A stretch of DNA of 30,971 nt from a virus. Each line of letters begins with the position of its first letter. The stretch's first letter is position 1. Where the stretch lies: positions 1 through 30,971 of IMG/VR virus record IMGVR_UViG_3300025840_000158; one strand, written 5' to 3'. Positions 16,071-23,116 of this stretch are shown here, one piece after another. The notes under the pieces are model-generated. The model worked only from the letters and a program-made list of their open reading frames with translations, was not told the origin of the DNA and searched no databases. Made by a program: the position numbers and the translations under genes.

Positions 16071-16499
16071 CTATTTGTTGTTGTAGCCATTAGCTTTCAA
16101 CTGGAGTGTAGCATCTTTCAGTTTCTGCAACTCAGACTCCATGTTCGCAACACGCCTTTCAAAAAACTCCAAGGTCAGTTTCTGTTGACGGTCGAAGGGC
16201 GCCTCGCCGCGCTCCAATGTATTCGTGAGTTTTGTGAGCTCGTCCTCTAAGTGCCTTAGCTTCATAAACTGTTCCGCATCGGCTGGCAAACTGCCAAGCT
16301 CGCCACGGGGCCAGCGTATACGGAACTCGCTATTAAGCTTTTGCTCATGCCGCGTCATTTCCGCGGCATGTTCTAGCTGGTTAATCCTTTCCAGAACCCC
16401 AAAATACCCCCACGTGGCCACAGATGCAAAAATGACCATGCTGATTAAGTTGCGGAGAGGAACTTGGAGTTCCGTATTTTCGTTTATCTTCGCGGCCAT
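16071..16499 (-). CDS. Membrane-anchored coiled-coil protein
   Basis: These 142 residues have an N-terminal membrane helix (about 17-36, LISMVIFASVATWGYFGVLE), then a charged coiled coil, the segment SEFRIRWPRGELGSLPADAEQFM, and a second long coiled coil to the end. I recall the same RIRWPRGELGSLPADAEQ block in marine phages. Topology with a membrane helix and periplasmic coiled coil resembles an inner-membrane spanin, but no lipoprotein partner was found. It is likely part of the lysis module; its exact role is open. Confidence 0.8.
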   Translation of the reverse strand: MAAKINENTELQVPLRNLISMVIFASVATWGYFGVLERINQLEHAAEMTRHEQKLNSEFRIRWPRGELGSLPADAEQFMKLRHLEDELTKLTNTLERGEAPFDRQQKLTLEFFERRVANMESELQKLKDATLQLKANGYNNK

Positions 16500-16502
16500 G
16501 CG

Positions 16503-16718
16503 TCACCCGTCTTTCTTGGGCACGTCCTTCTCATGGCCGATCCATACGGCAAAAGCGCCTGTCATGGCGCCGGTAACGACGGATACCAGAGCAGCCTGCG
16601 AAGGAGTCGGGTCGTCGAGCGTCATAAACCATTCGACTACACGCCAGCTCATAATGGTCATCGCGGCCATCATGATCCGCGGAATAATCTTCCAGCGCAA
16701 AAATGTCTCTACGGACAT
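16503..16718 (-). CDS. Small two-helix membrane protein, holin-like
   Basis: These 71 residues have a basic N-terminus (SVETFLRWKIIPRI), one hydrophobic stretch (MMAAMTIMSWRVVEWFM), a short loop DDPTPSQ and a second stretch (AALVSVVTGAMTGAFAVWIG), ending HEKDVPKKDG. The size and two-helix hairpin fit class II holins or antiholins. The block WFMxLxxPTxxQxALVSVVTGAxTGAFAVW is common in marine phages. It is first in the lysis cluster, after a gap with a promoter candidate. Confidence 0.8.
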   Translation of the reverse strand: MSVETFLRWKIIPRIMMAAMTIMSWRVVEWFMTLDDPTPSQAALVSVVTGAMTGAFAVWIGHEKDVPKKDG

Positions 16719-16732
16719 GACAAACCCCGTGC

Positions 16733-16752
16733 AATTAACTTATTAGTTAATT
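16733..16752. promoter_or_regulatory. Palindromic site before lysis genes
   Basis: AATTAACT, four bases, AGTTAATT: a perfect 8-bp inverted repeat in the gap between the small basic gene and the holin-like gene. It lies just downstream of a -10-like TATAAT and about 15 bases before the holin-like ATG. An operator is plausible. It is AT-rich and lacks a T tract, so a terminator is unlikely. Confidence 0.4.
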
Positions 16753-16761
16753 TAGCACAAA

Positions 16762-16789
16762 ATTATACCGGCTAGAAGACACCTTTGAA
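16762..16789 (-). promoter_or_regulatory. Candidate promoter for lysis cluster
   Basis: On the minus strand TTCAAA is followed after 16 bases by an exact TATAAT, placed across the end of the small basic gene and pointing at the holin-like gene. The -10 is perfect but the -35 matches only four of six bases. It could give the lysis genes their own timing. Confidence 0.38.
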
Positions 16790-16990
16790 TCGCTGCGGGC
16801 GGGCGATGGGACTATACCCGCGGACCACGCCGCCCTTTGCAGCCTTCATCACCTTTTTAGGCTTATTTTTGGACTTACCGGCACTAGACAACGCAATAGC
16901 CACCGCCTGCTTCTGAGGGTAGCCCTCATCGACAAGCTTGCTGATATTGGAGCTAATCGTCTTTTTGCCGCCGCCCTTCTTTAGAGGCAT
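16772..16990 (-). CDS. Small basic protein, [10 protein letters not shown] motif
   Basis: These 72 residues begin [20 protein letters not shown] and contain [19 protein letters not shown], followed by a Lys-rich and Gly/Arg tail. This motif is very common in small proteins of marine phages and some bacteria. A longer frame to 17029 starts inside the upstream gene. I choose the ATG at 16990, which overlaps nothing beyond the upstream gene's final bases and sits after AAAGACTTTATGGGCTGCTA-like leader without a strong RBS. The protein is probably DNA-binding or virion-associated (inference from charge). Confidence 0.78.
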   Translation of the reverse strand: MPLKKGGGKKTISSNISKLVDEGYPQKQAVAIALSSAGKSKNKPKKVMKAAKGGVVRGYSPIARPQRFKGVF

Positions 16991-16991
16991 C

Positions 16992-17189
16992 TTAGCAGCC
17001 CATAAAGTCTTTGCCTTTGATGGCCGCACCAGTACCGCGCATCTTCATTTTGCGGAAAGTGTTACCCGCCATCGGCGCATCAGCCGTCTTGCCGTAGGGA
17101 ATCCGGCCCTGACCCTTGATGTCAGCGTAATCAACCGCCTTCTGTGCCGGACCCGGCTTGTTCGTCACAATCTTAACTGCACCCTTCAT
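16992..17189 (-). CDS. 65-residue basic protein after portal
   Basis: These 65 residues start [20 protein letters not shown] and end [19 protein letters not shown]. The C-terminal M-R-G-x-G-A-A-x-K-G-x-x-F-x-G motif occurs in a tiny gene next to portal genes in many marine phages (from memory). The ATG is one base after the portal stop and has GAGGG upstream within the portal's last codons. A longer open frame running to 17666 is only a shadow of the portal. Function unknown. Confidence 0.78.
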   Translation of the reverse strand: MKGAVKIVTNKPGPAQKAVDYADIKGQGRIPYGKTADAPMAGNTFRKMKMRGTGAAIKGKDFMGC

Positions 17190-17190
17190 A

Positions 17191-19632
17191 TCACTGCCCT
17201 CTCTGCTGTTTGAGTAATTCACGTTCCATCGCAGACTGAATACGCGCCTGCGTCTGCTTCTCTTGCGACGCCAATCTTTGCTGGAACTGTTCCGCCCTAA
17301 TCTGCTGATTCTGCGCGTCAAGCTGCAATTTGGCTTGGTCATTCTGTGCGTCCGCCTGCTCCGCCTGCGCTTTGATCTGGAGCTCCGCTTCCTTGAGCTG
17401 CACCAGAGGATCGGGGGCATCCGCGCCAGACAACTGACCAGAAAGTTCTTTGAGCTGCTGCATACCTTCCGCGATGAACTGAGCGGTAAGCTGCTCGATC
17501 TGGAGCATCTGTTCCTCGTCGGCGGGCTGCCCGCCCTGCTGCTGTACCTGTTGCAGGTAAGCAACAGCAGCCTGCTCCTGCGCGGCAATCTTGACATGCT
17601 CCATGACGTGCTTCTGCAATTCCATCGCGACAGGCGGAAGAGCCGATACCATCGGCGTAGAACCAAAAATCATATGAGCCATAATGTGCGCCTGATGGTT
17701 CTGGCCCTCAAATGCCTTCAACCGCAACATATCCAGAGCGTTGACATTCTCCTGCGCCGGATCAATCGGCAGCGGATCTTCGCTCGGGACCGTCTTCATG
17801 ATCCGGTCTACATCCGTGACGCCAAGCGCCTCGTACATATCCCGGAAAACTTCGTGCATGTTGTGCAGTTCCGGAGCCTGCGCGGCAAGCTGAAGTTTCG
17901 TCTGGGCCTGCAAGATGCGCTGCGCCTGACTAAACACATTCGGATTGCTGACCGGGATCACGTCCACACGGTCATCAAAGTCTTCCCGCATGATCTTCTG
18001 GTCGCCACCAGCGATGGAATACGGGTACTCCTGCGGCAGCGACTCGCTCATCACACGAGAAAGAATTTTAAACTCCTGCCGCATAGCGTAGTGCAAGCGC
18101 TTATGTACGGCGCTCATGACCCGCGAGCCTTGCTCGATCATAGCAATGGTCGTACCGACCGCCGCCTGATCGTTGCCGTCCCCAACCTTCAGATCAGTAA
18201 TCGTCGCAAACCGCTGGCCCGCCTGAACCACAAAACCAAGAAGATTGAACAGGGTCTGGTCGGGGCCCTTGAACGGCAGCGGCATAAGGCTGTCACGAAT
18301 AGCCCCTCCGGGAGCGTCCACATCACGGAACTCACCGGGCTGAAGCGGGTCATTGTCGTCCCTGATACGCAGTCCTCGGGCTTTAAAGCCCGCCGGGAGA
18401 TTGGACAGCGTACCGGCGTCAATAAGCTGCCTCAGTGCCGCCGTGGCGGTCCGTGACAGACCGCCAATAGTGTGGATTAGACCAAGGCCATAGAAGCCAA
18501 AGCCGGGAAGGAACTTGAAGTGCGTGAAATACGCAATCTTACGCTTTTTCTCATCGTCTTCGCGATAATTGCGCCGAATTGACAAAACCTGACCGTTATC
18601 CTGCGAAATCGTCACGATATACGGGATCTTGATTCCCGTCGGCTGGCCGTCCTCGTCAGTATCTTCGTACCCCTCAAGGTCCAGATCAACGTGGCATTCA
18701 AGGATTGTGCAGTCGTAATCAACCTGCGACGGCTCAAAACCCTCAATCCGGTCCATCTCTTCACTCAGGCTGCTCATCTCAGCCTGCGCCGGAATAACCT
18801 CGACGTCTCGGTAAAACCCGGCAACCTGATTCTTCCGCAAATCGTTCAGAGACATGCGGACAACCTGCGTGATATTCGGGCAAGTCTCCAAATCAGCCGT
18901 CTCATACGGCACAACAAGGTTCTCGGCCGGGACAAACCGCGACACCGCCCGGCCCAAGGTCTCGTCATAATACGTCTTCTTAAACGTCGAACCCGCCAAC
19001 GGCAGATAGAACAGCATCTGATCCATGTCAGGCGTGTATTCTTCCATCACATTCGTGACGTAATAATTCATGAACTGCTTGACGCGATGGGCCTGCTCGA
19101 CCTTCGCCCGCGTCTCCTTGCCCATAACGACAGTCCGGACAGGACCCGACGGCGGCAAAAGCTCATTGAAAGCCTGCGCCTGAAACTGCGTCGCCGCTTC
19201 CGCCAGAAGCGGATGTGTCACACCAGAAGCCCCGCGGAACGGCTGCGTCCGCTCCTCATACGTAAAACCAAGAAGCTCAAGCCCGTTCGAATAAGTCTCC
19301 TCCCACTCTTGGCGACTCGCCTTATTGGAATCAAACTCACCCATAAGCTCGCTCGAAATACGACCAAGCTCGCGATCCGGTATTTCTTCCGCCAGATTCG
19401 CATAAAAATCTTCATCCTCCCCGCGCTGATCCTGAGGGTCGAAATCAATCGTCACGCCGCCATCTTCGTCCGGCGTAATCTCAATCTCTCCAATATTCTC
19501 AGCGTCAATCATCGCCAGAACACGGTTCTGCGAGTCAGGAAGCTCCAGCTCTACCTCGGCCGCAAGATCCTCCTCGTCAAGCTGGGAAGGGACCCTCGTG
19601 TCCATCAAGCCACCAATAGGTGCTCTCGCCAT
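17191..19632 (-). CDS. Portal protein
   Basis: These 813 residues form the dodecameric ring through which DNA enters the head (family knowledge). The N-terminus is acidic and disordered to about 90. The core begins LAEEIPDRELGRISSELMGEF and contains QPFRGASGVTHPLLAEAATQFQAQAFNELLPPSGPV, FYLPLAGSTFKKTYYDETLG, YFTHFKFLPGFGFYGLGLIHTIGGLSRTATAALRQLIDAGTLSNLP and a crown/stem region. From about 700 it is a Gln/Ala-rich coiled coil (QIKAQAEQADAQNDQAKLQLD), likely the barrel inside the head. Length and motifs resemble portals of N4- or SU10-like podoviruses. Confidence 0.93.
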   Translation of the reverse strand: MARAPIGGLMDTRVPSQLDEEDLAAEVELELPDSQNRVLAMIDAENIGEIEITPDEDGGVTIDFDPQDQRGEDEDFYANLAEEIPDRELGRISSELMGEFDSNKASRQEWEETYSNGLELLGFTYEERTQPFRGASGVTHPLLAEAATQFQAQAFNELLPPSGPVRTVVMGKETRAKVEQAHRVKQFMNYYVTNVMEEYTPDMDQMLFYLPLAGSTFKKTYYDETLGRAVSRFVPAENLVVPYETADLETCPNITQVVRMSLNDLRKNQVAGFYRDVEVIPAQAEMSSLSEEMDRIEGFEPSQVDYDCTILECHVDLDLEGYEDTDEDGQPTGIKIPYIVTISQDNGQVLSIRRNYREDDEKKRKIAYFTHFKFLPGFGFYGLGLIHTIGGLSRTATAALRQLIDAGTLSNLPAGFKARGLRIRDDNDPLQPGEFRDVDAPGGAIRDSLMPLPFKGPDQTLFNLLGFVVQAGQRFATITDLKVGDGNDQAAVGTTIAMIEQGSRVMSAVHKRLHYAMRQEFKILSRVMSESLPQEYPYSIAGGDQKIMREDFDDRVDVIPVSNPNVFSQAQRILQAQTKLQLAAQAPELHNMHEVFRDMYEALGVTDVDRIMKTVPSEDPLPIDPAQENVNALDMLRLKAFEGQNHQAHIMAHMIFGSTPMVSALPPVAMELQKHVMEHVKIAAQEQAAVAYLQQVQQQGGQPADEEQMLQIEQLTAQFIAEGMQQLKELSGQLSGADAPDPLVQLKEAELQIKAQAEQADAQNDQAKLQLDAQNQQIRAEQFQQRLASQEKQTQARIQSAMERELLKQQRGQ

Positions 19633-19644
19633 ACTCTATCCTCC

Positions 19645-20946
19645 TCAATCACTCGAATATCGCTGGCGCGAAAATCCAAGAATCGGACGCATCGTTGCAA
19701 AGTACCCGCGCTCGTCCCGCGGATAATACAGATCAGGGCCCCCCTCGGGACTCTTAAAGTTCCGCGGGGCGCGGGCCATCTCAGAAGGAGGCGTCATCTG
19801 CTCCTCACGGGTCCGCCCCATGATCCTGTCCAACTGGTTAAACACCTCGCGGTCAACCATCCGCGTCAGCGTCGGAAGATCCGCAGCAATACCAGCCTTC
19901 TTAAAAATCTGGACACCAACCGCATTGTTCCGCGTATCCATCGCGCGATCCCCTAAACTAGAACCACCAACCGGGAAAGGCGCAAACGTCTCTACAAACT
20001 CCGCGACGTCCCCAGCAAGTTCCGCGGTCCGCGGACCATACTTGCTAGCCACATCCGCCGAACCAAGCATGTGCGCCCGCGCATCCTCTAGCTCAGGGTA
20101 CGAAGGCAAATCATAACGGCCCGCGGGCCGCGCATAACGCTCCGCCTCAGTATACCGCGTTCTGTCCGTCGGGATAACATACTTGCCAAGCTCTGGATCG
20201 TAAACAGACGGATAACCATAATCCGTAATCAACTGATCCATAAACGTAGGACCCGAGCCATACAAAGCATCAGACCGGCGGGCCCCAGTGCGAGCAGACT
20301 CCCGCAAACCCTCGTCGCTGTAACTACCCGTCAACTTGTCCCATATCAGCGACCCAATGCCCTCCTCTTGGTCCGCGGGCCGCGATTTGTAAACATCGGC
20401 TAGGACAACCTCGGCAGAAGGTCCGCGGCTCACGGCCATCGGGTCAGGAATATCCATCTCGTACGGAGCAGCGCCGCCTTCTTCAAAGCGGAAAACCTTG
20501 CTGGCAGAAATGCCGTAGTCAGGACGACCGCCGGGCATGGCAGGCCTATAATAGCCCTCGAACCGCGGGCCGCCTTTAGGCTCGTAATATCCGCGGTACT
20601 CAGTCGGCTCGACCCCGCGAGTGCCATAAGTAACTTTTGCGGGGGCCCCGTAGCGTTGCAGTTGTTCCGGGAACTTCGTGCTGCCACGCGCGTATGCGCC
20701 CGACACCGCGCCGCCAAACCGGTCTCCGCCGGGAGAAACTATGTCCGCACCTATCTTCCCCGACGCCTGCATCATCTTCTGTTCAAGAAGGACATCGCCT
20801 TCAGGCAAATATACATATGGCGTGCTGCCGCCGTAGCTTCCTTCAACATAGGCGCGAGGCGAAATTTCGTAACCGCCAACTTCAAACGAAAAGTCCCCGG
20901 CTCCACCGGGGGCCCCTGCACCTAAATTTACTCGCGATTCGTCCAT
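19645..20946 (-). CDS. 433-residue unknown protein between terL and portal
   Basis: The first 170 residues are rich in Gly, Tyr and Pro with alternating beta patterning (GDFSFEVGGYEISPRAYVEG; QRYGAPAKVTYGTRG). The second half is helical and charged (ELEDARAHMLGSADVASKYG, then AMDTRNNAVGVQIFKKAG). I recognise segments like AHMLxSAxLAxKYGPxTA and DxRNNAxGxxxFKKAG from marine phage proteins encoded near portals, none with known function. The gene lies 14 bases from terL and 12 from the portal. A packaged internal protein or a head-opening component is possible but not shown. Confidence 0.8.
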   Translation of the reverse strand: MDESRVNLGAGAPGGAGDFSFEVGGYEISPRAYVEGSYGGSTPYVYLPEGDVLLEQKMMQASGKIGADIVSPGGDRFGGAVSGAYARGSTKFPEQLQRYGAPAKVTYGTRGVEPTEYRGYYEPKGGPRFEGYYRPAMPGGRPDYGISASKVFRFEEGGAAPYEMDIPDPMAVSRGPSAEVVLADVYKSRPADQEEGIGSLIWDKLTGSYSDEGLRESARTGARRSDALYGSGPTFMDQLITDYGYPSVYDPELGKYVIPTDRTRYTEAERYARPAGRYDLPSYPELEDARAHMLGSADVASKYGPRTAELAGDVAEFVETFAPFPVGGSSLGDRAMDTRNNAVGVQIFKKAGIAADLPTLTRMVDREVFNQLDRIMGRTREEQMTPPSEMARAPRNFKSPEGGPDLYYPRDERGYFATMRPILGFSRQRYSSD

Positions 20947-20960
20947 GATGGCGATGCTTC

Positions 20961-22424
20961 CTAATAGTATGCGTGGACTTTAGCAGAGTTTTCTTCGTCC
21001 GCCCAGTCATCTGTAGGTAATTGCACAAAATTGCCCTGACGATACCTCATCAAAGCCTGTGTCATACTATCGACCAAGTCATCATGCTCCCCATTCGGGA
21101 ATGCCGCAACCTCTTCAATCATCTCGTCCGCAAACGTCTCGTCGGGGACCCAAACAAACCCGGCCTCAAACAACGGCGACACACTATGCACCCGCGTCAG
21201 CTTGTCGTTGCCACGAGACGGCGTAAAATTCACAACCGGAATACCCATGCTCCGCAACTCTTGGGTCAAAGGCATACCAGACGCCTTCGCTTCAATAATT
21301 ACCGTGTCCGGCTCCCAGAACTTGTAGTTATCCAGAGCAATGTCCTTTAGTTCCGGGAAATCCCATCGACCCTTTTTACTGTCCAATAAGATCAGATTAG
21401 GCCCACTCCCGCCCTCGTTTGGGTAAAACACACCCCACGTCGTAATCGCACTGTAGTCCGACGTCTCACGCTTGCTAAACGCCGTGTCATAACTCTGAAT
21501 CACATACTCAAGCTGCGGAACCGTCTCCTTCTCCCAACGACGCCACCATTCGCGCTTGATAATCGCGTTCTCTTCACCCGTCGGATTCTGCTGGTACTGC
21601 GCATTCCACTTGCTCGGAGGAATAGATGCGCGGACCGCGGTCAGATCTTCAAGACTCCAGAACTCCGGCCAACACGGCGTCTCGTCATCAAATATCGCAG
21701 GAAGCTCCACAATCTCCCACTGGTCAGCCAAAGGGTCCTTGGCCATGGCCCGCAGAAGCTGACCCGTCATATCCTTCTCAGACCACCGCGTCTGAACAAG
21801 AACAATGCTGCCGCCGGGCTGCAAACGCTGGCGAGGACCGCCCGTGTACCACTCCCACGCATCGTCAAACCCGCTGTTCGACATAGCCGTCTGTTCCGAG
21901 TGCGGGTCATCAATGATAACCAAGTCACCACCACGACCCGCGAGGTTCGAACCAACGCCCACGGCGTAGTACATCCCACCTTTGGCCGTGTCCCACCGAC
22001 CAGAAGCCTTGCTGTCCGCCGCCAACCGAACGTCAGGAAATATCTCCTTGTACTCATCACTATCAATCAGGTTCTTCGTCTTGCGGCCAAAGTTAACCGC
22101 AAGCTCGGTCGTATGCGTCGCCTGAATGATCTTCATCCGCGGATTACGGCCCATCATCCACGCGGGGAACAGATAGCTCGCGAACTCCGACTTCGTGTGT
22201 CGGGGGGCCATGTTGATAATCAGGCGTTTTAATTCTCCCTTAGCCACACGCTCTAGCTTGTCGGCAATTATCTTGTGGTGCCTGCCCGCAATGAACTCGG
22301 GCCAAACCGTCTTGACGAAGGTCAAAAAATTATCTTGGCAGGCTTCGTTTTTCTCCAACTGCGCAAGGCGCAGCTCCAGTTTCAGCCTCTTTTCATCGAT
22401 TACTGGATTTTCAGACACTGCCAT
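20961..22424 (-). CDS. terL: Terminase large subunit
   Basis: These 487 residues form the ATPase-nuclease that drives DNA into the capsid. The Walker A-like loop is MAPRHTKS (72-79), the Walker B is LVIIDDPH (168-175) and the coupling motif is QTRW (211-214). The RNase H-like nuclease domain has candidate metal ligands D313 in SYDTAFSK, E378 in VIIEAKASG and D448 or D449 in GEHDDLVDS. The length is normal. An AAGGGG lies 6 bases before the ATG. A perfect parS palindrome lies 28 bases upstream of the start codon, in the presumed leader. Confidence 0.95.
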   Translation of the reverse strand: MAVSENPVIDEKRLKLELRLAQLEKNEACQDNFLTFVKTVWPEFIAGRHHKIIADKLERVAKGELKRLIINMAPRHTKSEFASYLFPAWMMGRNPRMKIIQATHTTELAVNFGRKTKNLIDSDEYKEIFPDVRLAADSKASGRWDTAKGGMYYAVGVGSNLAGRGGDLVIIDDPHSEQTAMSNSGFDDAWEWYTGGPRQRLQPGGSIVLVQTRWSEKDMTGQLLRAMAKDPLADQWEIVELPAIFDDETPCWPEFWSLEDLTAVRASIPPSKWNAQYQQNPTGEENAIIKREWWRRWEKETVPQLEYVIQSYDTAFSKRETSDYSAITTWGVFYPNEGGSGPNLILLDSKKGRWDFPELKDIALDNYKFWEPDTVIIEAKASGMPLTQELRSMGIPVVNFTPSRGNDKLTRVHSVSPLFEAGFVWVPDETFADEMIEEVAAFPNGEHDDLVDSMTQALMRYRQGNFVQLPTDDWADEENSAKVHAYY

Positions 22425-22451
22425 GGGGGCCCCTTAGAATTATTCTAGAAA

Positions 22452-22467
22452 TGTTTCACGTGAAACA
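22452..22467. promoter_or_regulatory. parS: Perfect parS site (ParB-binding palindrome)
   Basis: The sequence TGTTTCACGTGAAACA is an exact 16-bp palindrome identical to the bacterial chromosomal parS consensus bound by ParB, and the symmetry extends to 18 bp with one more A and T. It is 28 bases upstream of the terL start codon. No parA or parB gene is seen in the window. A host ParB could bind it. Alternatively it is the operator of an unrelated regulator. Chance occurrence of a given 16-mer in 31 kb is of the order of 1 in 100,000. Confidence 0.8.
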
Positions 22468-22532
22468 TCGCTAAACGCGGACGATATAGGTAAATATACG
22501 ATATTAGGGCCCAAAATAAAATATTTGATTAT

Positions 22533-22547
22533 TGTTTGTGAGAAACA
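22533..22547. promoter_or_regulatory. Degenerate parS-like dyad
   Basis: TGTTTGTGAGAAACA has the same outer arms, TGTTT and AAACA, as the perfect parS site 66 bases away, but a different 5-base centre and one base less. It may be a decayed or alternative binding site. It lacks the central CACGTG, so ParB binding by the known mode is doubtful. Confidence 0.3.
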
Positions 22548-22720
22548 TGGCCCTAGCCGCCGTCTCTCCCCCCGGGGCCGCGTTCCGCGCGGCGCGGCCG
22601 ACGGACCGCCGGGCCCCGGCGCCTGACCCGATCGCGACGGGCCCCGGGCCGGGGACCCGGCGTCGCGGGCGGCGGGTCCGGGCGCCGGGATCCGATAGCG
22701 CCGGGCGCCGCCAGCCGCGC
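22548..22720. other. Very GC-rich non-coding stretch upstream of terL
   Basis: This region of the 22440-22782 gap is almost entirely G and C, packed with GGGCCC, CCCGGG and CGGCGCC words, and abruptly switches at 22547 to an AT-rich segment containing the parS site. Open frames here encode low-complexity Pro/Arg/Gly sequences and are not genes. It may hold a packaging signal or strong secondary structure; no direct evidence for either. Confidence 0.6.
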
Positions 22721-22754
22721 AAGAAAAACCCCCGGCGGAGTGATCCGCCGGGGG
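22721..22754 (-). terminator. Intrinsic terminator, 10-bp GC stem
   Basis: On the minus strand CCCCCGGCGG, a 6-base loop and CCGCCGGGGG are followed by TTTTTCTT. It lies about 30 bases after the stop of the 55-residue gene and should end the transcript of the accessory genes before the terL region. Confidence 0.9.
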
Positions 22755-22782
22755 CAGGCAACCCCGATACACGGGCCGGGGA

Positions 22783-22950
22783 TTAGGCGGCGCGGTCCGC
22801 TCTCATGGCGTCGACGATATCGGCTAGGCGCAACAGCTCTTCACGCGCGGCCCTTTTGCCTTCTTGGCTGTCCCCACGCTCGAGAACTTCAACGTATATG
22901 GTGACGGCGGTGCGCCACGAGGGCGGCGCTATTTTTTCATATTCGGACAT
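22783..22950 (-). CDS. 55-residue helical protein, unknown
   Basis: These residues begin MSEYEKIAPPSWRTAVTIYVEVLERG, then DSQEGKRAAREELLRLADIVDAMRADRAA: two amphipathic helices. The W-x-x-A-V-x-I-Y-x-x-V-L-E-x-G ... A-R-x-E-L-x-x-L-A pattern is one I recall from small marine phage genes. A longer frame to 23049 starts in non-coding sequence. GGAG lies 8 bases before the ATG at 22950, which decides the start. Its leader shares AACCATGGAGT with the leader of the next gene upstream. Terminators flank the gene on both sides. Confidence 0.72.
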   Translation of the reverse strand: MSEYEKIAPPSWRTAVTIYVEVLERGDSQEGKRAAREELLRLADIVDAMRADRAA

Positions 22951-23023
22951 GATTGACACTCCATGGTTTTCGGGGCCGGGAAATACCGGCCAGCCAGTTA
23001 TATGCGATACGCCGCATAGGCGC

Positions 23024-23058
23024 AAGAAAAACCCCGGCCCATGGATCACGGGCCGGGG
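23024..23058 (-). terminator. Intrinsic terminator, 9-bp GC stem
   Basis: On the minus strand CCCCGGCCC, a 9-base loop and GGGCCGGGG are followed by TTTTTCTT. It lies about 55 bases after the stop of the cysteine-rich gene and separates it from the following 55-residue gene. The trailing TTTTTCTT is the same as in the next terminator downstream. Confidence 0.88.
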
Positions 23059-23060
23059 TG

Positions 23061-23116
23061 CGCGGGCCGTTACGGCCGGGCGGCGTAACGCGGGCCGTTA
23101 CGGCCGGGCCGCGTTA
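23061..23116. repeat. Imperfect 28-bp tandem repeat, two copies
   Basis: The 20-mer CGCGGGCCGTTACGGCCGGG occurs at 23061 and 23089, within two tandem 28-bp units that differ at two positions near their ends. Each contains the inverted repeat GGCCG-TTA-CGGCC, and the second runs into GCCGCG-TTA-CGCGGC covering the stop of the next gene. It could be a protein-binding array, an mRNA 3' structure, or recent duplication. Confidence 0.75.

Noticed and set aside
17190-17666. Long minus-strand frame upstream of the 65-residue gene
   Set aside because: It is an Arg/Ser-rich shadow of the portal 3' end; the real start is the ATG one base after the portal stop.
17263-18456. 397-residue plus-strand frame
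   Set aside because: Antisense to the portal gene, Arg/Leu/His-rich low-quality peptide; caused by the composition of the portal coding strand.
18691-19956. 421-residue plus-strand frame
   Set aside because: Antisense to the portal and 433-residue genes, with no domain and no operon fit.
22440-22772. 110-residue frame across parS
   Set aside because: Pro/Gly/Arg-rich low-complexity product of the GC-rich spacer, without RBS or family.
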